A stretch of DNA of 64,000 bases, taken from NCBI GenBank assembly GCA_009733775.1, contig WOGZ01000017.1, positions 62,001 to 126,000 of the forward strand. The letters run 5' to 3'. The number at the start of each line of letters is the position of its first letter. The first letter of the stretch is position 1. The notes under the pieces were generated by a model, which did no database searches, was not told where the DNA came from, and worked only from the letters and a program-made list of their open reading frames with translations. Positions 58,431 through 64,000 of the stretch are shown piece by piece. The stretch comes from Alectoria sarmentosa (lineage: Eukaryota > Ascomycota > Lecanoromycetes > Lecanorales > Parmeliaceae). A program made the position numbers and the translations under genes.

Positions 58431-58608
58431 GTCACCGCTTTGATGTCCCCAAAAACACCACATACAGTGTAAAACAGTACTTGTTGTATTCTCACACTCT
58501 TTCCAGTCAAGCTACAAATTTACCAAAAGCTGCCAGAGTCTTGAATCAAGGGCACAGCACCGCTCAGACCTTTAATGTCCATAGTCAATCGTCTACTCCA
58601 GCGTCTCT

Positions 58609-59865
58609 ATGGCAGCCCCACCACCTTCGAGCCCAACTTACCCCTCTACCACCTCTCCCCGGCCCCTCATATCCACCTCCGGCTCCACATCCAACTACCC
58701 CGAACCTTCCACCCCCACCCTTCGAACCCTCCGCATAGGAACCCGCTCCTCTGACCTCGCTCTTGCCCAAGTAACGCTCTTCACTGACCTCCTCAGCATC
58801 TCTCATCCAACCCTATCAACCGCAACGCACCCAACATCAACATCTTTAGGCGACATAAACAAAATCACAAACCTTCACACTCTCGCGTCGACCGGAAAGT
58901 CTTTATGGACCGAGGATCTTGAAAAGGAACTCTTAGAAGGGAGCGTGGATGTGATCATACATTCGCTGAAGGATGTGCCTACGAAGTTACCCGCCGGGTG
59001 CGTTTGCGCTGCTGTGGGGGCAAGGGATGAGGCCAGGGATGTTGTTGTTATGAGCCAGGCACGGAAAGCAGAGGGGTGGAGAACACTAGGGGACTTAAAG
59101 GAGGGAGGAATTGTGGGCACAAGCTCAGTGCGGAGAGCGGCGATGGTACGGAGGAAGTACCCTCACCTCGTGATCAAAAACGTACGAGGAAACATCGGCA
59201 CACGGCTACGCAAACTCGACGACCCCTCCGAAGGATTCGATGCGCTCGTCCTCGCTGGCGCTGGCGTGCAGCGGTTAAGTATGGGCGAAAGGATCAGTAG
59301 CTGGCTGGGGAGCGAAGAGGGCGTATTACATGCTGTGGGACAGGGAGCGGTGGGTGTGGAGTGGAGAGAGGGGGACGAGTGGGTTGGAAGTATACTGGCA
59401 GAGGCCGGGAAGACGTTGAGGAAGGCAGGTAGAAGGGTACGATGGGAATGTGCAGGCGAACGCTCCCTACTTCGCGTGCTCGAGGGCGGCTGTTCAGTCC
59501 CCGTCGGCGTCGAATGTGTCTGGAAAGAAGGCTCCTTGCTACAAGGCGATGGAGCAGGAAAGGACGCAGTGGTGGAGCCGTCAGATCAACACACCAGCGG
59601 CTATGAACAAGACGACGCCCTTCCCGAAGGTCGTGACACCGAAAGAGAAACATATGGCGGGATATTGATCATGCGAGCTATGGTCGTAAGCGTGGATGGG
59701 AAAGAATGTGTTGAAGGTACAAGGCGGCATTACGTTAGCTCTGATGCGGAGGCGGAGGAGTGTGGGTGGCGGGTGGCAGGAGAGTTGGTGGACAGAGGGG
59801 CTGGGGAGATACTCAAGGAGATCACGCTGAATAGGCCAATGATTAGGGGCCAGGACGGAGCTTGA
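58609..59865 (+). CDS. HEM3: porphobilinogen deaminase (hydroxymethylbilane synthase)
   Basis: Single exon, 418 aa. It joins four porphobilinogen molecules into hydroxymethylbilane in cytosolic haem synthesis. A 40-residue Ser/Thr/Pro N-terminus precedes the enzyme: RIGTRSSDLALAQV, TSTGKSLWTEDLEKELL-type (here LASTGKSLWTEDLE), DVIIHSLKDVPTKLPAG, GTSSVRRAAMVRRKYP, VRGNIGTRLRKLDD, LAGAGVQRL, and LHAVGQGAVGVEWREGD. The dipyrromethane cofactor Cys is about residue 295 in EGGCSVPVGVE. All active-site arginines and the Asp of HSLKD are present. A Gly/Ser/Asp-rich stretch of about 35 residues after the cofactor loop is an insertion of the kind seen in other filamentous ascomycetes. Confidence 0.94.
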   Translation: MAAPPPSSPTYPSTTSPRPLISTSGSTSNYPEPSTPTLRTLRIGTRSSDLALAQVTLFTDLLSISHPTLSTATHPTSTSLGDINKITNLHTLASTGKSLWTEDLEKELLEGSVDVIIHSLKDVPTKLPAGCVCAAVGARDEARDVVVMSQARKAEGWRTLGDLKEGGIVGTSSVRRAAMVRRKYPHLVIKNVRGNIGTRLRKLDDPSEGFDALVLAGAGVQRLSMGERISSWLGSEEGVLHAVGQGAVGVEWREGDEWVGSILAEAGKTLRKAGRRVRWECAGERSLLRVLEGGCSVPVGVECVWKEGSLLQGDGAGKDAVVEPSDQHTSGYEQDDALPEGRDTERETYGGILIMRAMVVSVDGKECVEGTRRHYVSSDAEAEECGWRVAGELVDRGAGEILKEITLNRPMIRGQDGA

Positions 59866-61151
59866 TTGGTAGGGAGCCAGTGTAAGACGATTCCTCCCAT
59901 TGAATGAGTATATTCCGTCCATGCTTCCCGTCTGTTAACCGTACCCTCTAGCGATAGGGATGTCCTTTTGAGCCTGCCTGTTGATAGAAATCACCTCATA
60001 TAACCGTCGTTCGTCCACAAGCCCTCTCTACAGCCCCAAAGCCCTTGTTTGACCGCCCAGTTGCCCCCCAACCACAACCAGCAGAACGGAGAGTACATGC
60101 TAGGCTTTCCCCTAAACGTCTCTTAAAAGAAACCCCTCGCACGCTACTTCTTGCCCTCTATCATCTCATGGAAGTTTTTCGCAGGAATTATATTACTGTG
60201 CCGCTCTTCCCACCGCAGTGCTTGTATTGGCGTTCGGGCACGGGAACAACGGCACATGATCGCTGTGGTGGTGGTGGTGGTGGTGGTGGAGCGGAGGGGG
60301 AGGGAATCGCCTGGGAGGAGGACTGACGGGAGGGAGAGATACGGAATGGAATCCCGAGCTTGATGATGTGAAGAAGATGGATGGCCGGTGCGGTAGATGT
60401 GCAAAGTGGTTCGGGGGTGGAAACGTTCGTTTTCTGCACGCGTGAAGAGGGTGTGTTTTCGAGCCTGAGGATTCCCGGGGAGAGGCAGCTGCTCGATGAA
60501 TCGGAAGGATGCAGTCCTCATATACCAGACAGGCCGGAAAGATGCTCCCGGGACAGGCCCATTCGGCATGGGATGAAGCGCAGGATTCACGGCAATGTAT
60601 CCTGGAACCACAACGTCATCATTTCCGCATCACCGGATGATGATTTCTGCGACTCTAAAGAGGCAGGGCAGGATCGATGAACCCGGGGCTGCTGACGCTC
60701 TCAAACAGGTGGAGTTGTGGGACTTGGAAAAGGGCAGTCAAGATGGATGAAAACAAGGCGGCTGGCGCCCTTGCGGAGGTGGAAATTTTCGCATTGGAAA
60801 AGAGCTCCAACCGTTGGAACAAGGTTCTTGAGGTTCTCGAAGTGTTTGGGAATGGAGATCTTTTGAGGATGGGGGGAAGGAGGTCATGATGGCGCGAGGA
60901 TTTACCTTTGTTGGATGACAATCTTTGCGTCCGTACAGAGCGAGCATATGGCTTTGGCGAATCAGTATGACTTGAGGGTGACTTTTGCAAGGAGTAGAAG
61001 GTATGCTGCATTACAACGATAGAGAGAAGAAGAGTCTAGGTAATAGCTCGTCATTGACGACATCGGAGACCAGAACCAGGTATCAAAGTACAGTGATTCT
61101 AGAACGAAAAGAAGAATCATCCGTTATTGAAGCCCATCTTCAGCCTCCCTC
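59866..61151. other. 1.3 kb intergenic, convergent 3' ends
   Basis: No supported gene. Contains a GGT trinucleotide run (60262-60290). Frames at 60144-60611 and 60655-61011 on the minus strand are low in motif content. Confidence 0.5.
60262..60290. repeat. (GGT)n trinucleotide microsatellite
   Basis: About eight GGT units in a row in non-coding DNA. Confidence 0.9.
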
Positions 61152-63064
61152 TCACTCCCTACTAACGTCTCTGCCGAAGAGAGACGATTTGACCCAGTCC
61201 ACGCAGACTAGCAGTCGATTTCTCCAGCTGAAGCACATGTTCACGTAGGCACTTTTCCAGAACCTTCAGATATTGTCAGTAACAGCAAAAACCCGTTTTA
61301 AAAGGACCTCAGGGCTCACCAGTAAGTAATTGTTCCACCACTCGCGAAATTCCCGCTCAACCAACTGATATCTGCTACAGCCTTATCATGCCCAATATAT
61401 GCCAGACTTCCCTGGTGACTGTACTCGAAAGGCCCAATTTGCTTGACGCGTCGAAGAGATTTCTGCAGTGTTTTAATCTGGTCGAAGATTTGGGTGCGTT
61501 GATCGCCGGCGGCGATTGCTTGCGCTTCAGACAAGCTAGCGAGCTCTTTGTTGATAGTATCGTTTTTGGCAAGAGAGTTGAAGAGACGTGCCAGGAAGGC
61601 TCCTTCTTGGGAGGCAACCTGAGCGGTGGGAGCGTAATTAGCGATGGCGCAATCGCCGACAGCCCAGACGTTCTCGGTGCCGTTGACGACAAGATATTCG
61701 TTCACTGCGAGGCCTCGGCGTGAGTCCTTCTGCGCCGGGATTTGGGACATGAGATCTTTGACCACAGGGCGAAGTGCATTGCCAGTCGCCCATACCAGCA
61801 GACCATATGGCATAATCTCCTTCTCTTTTGTGCCGTCGGGTTTAGTATATTCGGCTTCAATGGCTTTGTCGGTAACATTTTTGACCATGGTCTTGGTGCG
61901 GATAGTGATGGATTCCTCTTTGAAGGACTTTTCGGTGTAGTCGATCAGCTGTTTGGAGAACATAGGGAGGACATTGGGAAGGGCTTCGACCAGGGTAACA
62001 TGGAAATTATCGACGATCTCAGGAACCCATTTCTTAAGGTCTTGTTCGAAAAAATCCTGCAGTTCCCCAGCGAATTCCACGCCTGTTGGGCCTCCTCCTA
62101 CAACTACCATGTGGAGTAGGCGTTTTCGCTCCTCAGGTGACTGGTCTTTGAAGCTGGCAGTCTCAACGCAATCCATGATCCGCTTCCGAATCTGCTGCGC
62201 GTCGCCGACTTCTTTCAAAAAGCATGAATGTTCCCTGACGCCTGGTATACCGAAGGTAGCATTTTCCGCACCCACGCCAACAACTAGCATATCGAAAGGC
62301 ACCTCTGTCGACATCACGTCACCCTTAATCTCAGACTCGTCATTTATGTAAACGACCTTCTTTGCATAATCAACCTTTGTAGCTTCAGCTTCGTAGTATT
62401 TGACCGTCGCTTGCTTGTGCCGCAGTATGTTCCGGATGGGCTCCATGATGGATCTATGCTCTATGGTTCCGGTCGTACACGATGGGAGAAGGGGGGTGAA
62501 AAGGAAGTAGTTTCGCGGAGAGATGACGATGACATTATAGTTTTCGGTATCTATTGCAAAGCATTAGAACAGAAAAGGTGGGCGAAGTCGAGCAGTTCTT
62601 ACCCAAATTTTTGAGAAGGGATACGGCACCCCATCCAGTGCCTAAACCTCGTCAATAGCTATGACTCAGCCTCCAATTGACGAATAAATACCCAGAATGA
62701 CCAAAGTCTTCTTCGCAGGATCAGCCTCGAGCTGCTCTGAAGGCGTGCGTAGCAGGTAGATAGTGTAGCCCAGATACCCAACGCTGCCAAATGCTCCCAG
62801 GTAGACTGCCCTCCATAACCATCTTAGAGTTATCCTACTTCTTCTGAAGTACTTCTGTGGTTTCGTATCGGCATACGATCTTCTAAAGGACTGTTGTAGG
62901 GATGATTCCGGGCACTGTAAGATAGATGGTCTGATTAGAGCGCGTGACTGATGCAGGGCGGTGGAGCGAGTCGTCAGGGTGCGCCGAGCTGTTATTGCAA
63001 AATCTGGAGCTCCCCTTCGGTAAGTCAGTCTCAGTAGTGGTCTCATGGCTGGATTTGTCGCCAT
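61152..63064 (-). CDS. NDE1: alternative (type II) NADH dehydrogenase, mitochondrial
   Basis: Four exons: 63064-62692, 62641-62603 (39 nt), 62550-61320 and 61263-61152 (584 aa). A mitochondrial presequence and one membrane segment (YLGAFGSVGYLGYTIYLL) precede the first Rossmann motif, rebuilt across two introns as VILGTGWGAVSLLKNLDTENYN, then VISPRNYFLFTPLLPSCTTG. The second nucleotide site is HMVVVGGGPTGVEFAGELQDF, the FAD-binding end is ENVWAVGDCA, and the C-terminus after the last intron is WFWKSAYVNMCFSWRNRLL then FGRDVSRE. Such enzymes feed NADH electrons to ubiquinone without proton pumping. The N-terminal membrane segment fits an external (intermembrane-space-facing) Nde type; an internal Ndi type is not excluded. 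No EF-hand insert. Start: ATG 63064; an in-frame TTG upstream is not used. Confidence 0.9.
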
Positions 63065-63490
63065 GAAGAGTCGTGAAGGACTGGAGAAAGAATTATATTG
63101 ATATGAGATGAATTTGTTTTGCAAGGGGAGCTTTTTTTTCTTCCAGCTTCGATTCAGCCTTATGGATTTGGCCGAGATAAGATAGGCCCTCTGCTCTGTA
63201 AAATTGTCTCAGTCCAAAAACAGTTTCCACAGGCATATTAGGAAGCCAAAATGGGCTAATGTAGATAAATTGAATCATAAGAATGCTATAAATATATCTA
63301 CAATATAAAGTCGCTACAAGTTTCCTTCGACCTGTAAGACCGCTGAGAGAATAATGCAGGTATGAATTCCATCTTCCCAATACTTTGACCTGTACGTCGG
63401 TCAAGTCTTGTATTCTCCCAACCTTCCCAAGCTGTGTCCTCCATATTCATAATTGCATTCATTCATCAAACTCATGCCGTTCGTAGCGCG
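63065..63490. other. intergenic, no gene seen
   Basis: Promoter of the leftward NADH dehydrogenase and 3' flank of the last gene. AT-rich in the middle (63240-63310). Confidence 0.5.
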
Positions 63491-64000
63491 TCATTGCGTG
63501 AATGGCTGCCCTAAAGGCAACCAGGTCCGCCGCTCGTCCATACTCCTGTTGATCCGCCCCCCCGGGGTTAGAGGCAGCTCCATCCTCGTCCCGGGCGAAA
63601 AAGTATCCGATTGGTCTTCGTTCTCGCCAACTTCATCCGCTAACCTCGAAAAGTAGTCTGCCAACCCACTTCTTGGGTCGCCATTGACAAGGGTCTCATA
63701 GTTTGGCGGAGGAGTCATCAACGGCGGTGGTGGATCATCGTCTTCGAAGGCAGGCGGATTGAACGAAGGATTGCGGAGTAGATGCATCGGCCTGGTCTGA
63801 CCCGAGTTGGGATCATGTACATGTGCCGCTTGAGGCCTGGTCAAACTGACTGGCGAGGGATCGCTGTTGACGCTTGAGGACGAGATATTGTTGCCTTCTT
63901 GGCCAAGACTATTTAGTGATGGTAGGAGTGATGAAGGAGAGTTTAGGCGCCTTGGAGCGCCAGGACATCCGCATGAAGAGTGTTCGGTGAGCAGGGTGGT
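63491..64000 (-). CDS. arrestin-like adaptor, C-terminal part
   Basis: A minus-strand frame open from the right edge to the stop at 63491 encodes about 170 residues: SLNSLGQEGNNISSSSV, MHLLRNPSFNPPAFEDDDPPPP, TPPPNYETL (a PPxY ubiquitin-ligase binding motif), GLADYFSRLADE, and PLTPGGRINRSMDERRTWLPLG. This tail resembles that of fungal arrestin-related trafficking adaptors, which recruit a Rsp5/Nedd4 ligase to plasma-membrane transporters through PPxY motifs. The arrestin fold itself would lie outside the window, so the family call rests on the tail alone. No intron is seen in the visible part. Confidence 0.5.
   Translation of the reverse strand, partial: TTLLTEHSSCGCPGAPRRLNSPSSLLPSLNSLGQEGNNISSSSVNSDPSPVSLTRPQAAHVHDPNSGQTRPMHLLRNPSFNPPAFEDDDPPPPLMTPPPNYETLVNGDPRSGLADYFSRLADEVGENEDQSDTFSPGTRMELPLTPGGRINRSMDERRTWLPLGQPFTQ

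Larger units (their letters stand above)
51631..58608. other. 7 kb with no supported gene
   Basis: Short frames only. Contents noted: poly-A/G tract (52583-52612), an ATCCTG repeat (55724-55757), a coding-like remnant (57237-57690, minus), and a telobox-like element before HEM3 (58417-58430). The left part carries the cyclin 5' region. Confidence 0.45.

Noticed and set aside
1..64000. CRISPR array, rRNA genes, tRNA genes or intact transposon
   Set aside because: No spaced direct repeats, no rRNA-like stretch, no clear tRNA box pair, and no transposase, reverse transcriptase or long terminal repeats were recognised by eye. A tRNA scan could still find one.

Overview
This window is nuclear DNA of a filamentous ascomycete (Pezizomycotina). 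The evidence is: many short introns (about 47 to 160 nt) with GTANGT-type donors and CTNAC/CTAAC branch sites a few bases before the acceptor; Chs7, Aro80-like, TeaC/Tea4, CAP10/GT90 and KP4-like families; fungal-type external NADH dehydrogenase; and an F-box pseudogene whose three stop codons all look like repeat-induced point mutation (RIP). The order (Dothideomycetes or Leotiomycetes are both reasonable) cannot be fixed from sequence alone. Exon structures were built by hand by joining splice sites so that reading frame and family motifs are both kept.

Layout. 1-6.6 kb: the cytoplasmic end of a Cys-rich one-pass membrane protein cut by the left edge, a RIP-like F-box pseudogene, a BTB/POZ gene, an unresolved coding-like stretch, and a small GPI-anchored Ser/Thr-rich wall protein. 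6.6-9.3 kb is gene-free and holds a decayed tandem duplication. 9.3-16.9 kb is a conserved block: SH3 cell-end marker (TeaC/Tea4/Bud14 type), CAP10-type glycosyltransferase, and mitochondrial ribosomal protein uL15m divergent from it. 17-29.3 kb is sparse and rich in secreted proteins: a divergent pair of related small secreted proteins, a KP4-like protein, a six-cysteine knottin-like peptide, a Mpv17/PMP22 membrane protein, and an Asn/Thr-rich secreted protein with two micro-exons. A GFA/CENP-V zinc enzyme sits at 30-31 kb, then 6 kb without a supportable gene.

36.9-51.6 kb is dense housekeeping DNA: CHS7 (export chaperone for chitin synthase), an Aro80-like Zn2Cys6 regulator, FZO1 (mitofusin) divergent from VPS2 (ESCRT-III), a DUF676-like lipase/esterase, and a Pho80/Clg1-type cyclin. 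Then come 7 kb with no convincing gene, HEM3 (porphobilinogen deaminase), an external alternative NADH dehydrogenase, and the C-terminal end of an arrestin-like adaptor at the right edge.

There is no operon-like logic, but themes recur: cell wall and polarity (CHS7, GT90, TeaC-like, GPI protein), mitochondria (FZO1, uL15m, NDE), and secretion. Three GC-AG introns, five in-frame stop-free introns and two micro-exons mean that simple ORF calling mis-reads many genes here. I do not see a clearly new multi-gene system; the best candidates for new biology are the knottin-like peptide and the divergent secreted pair.
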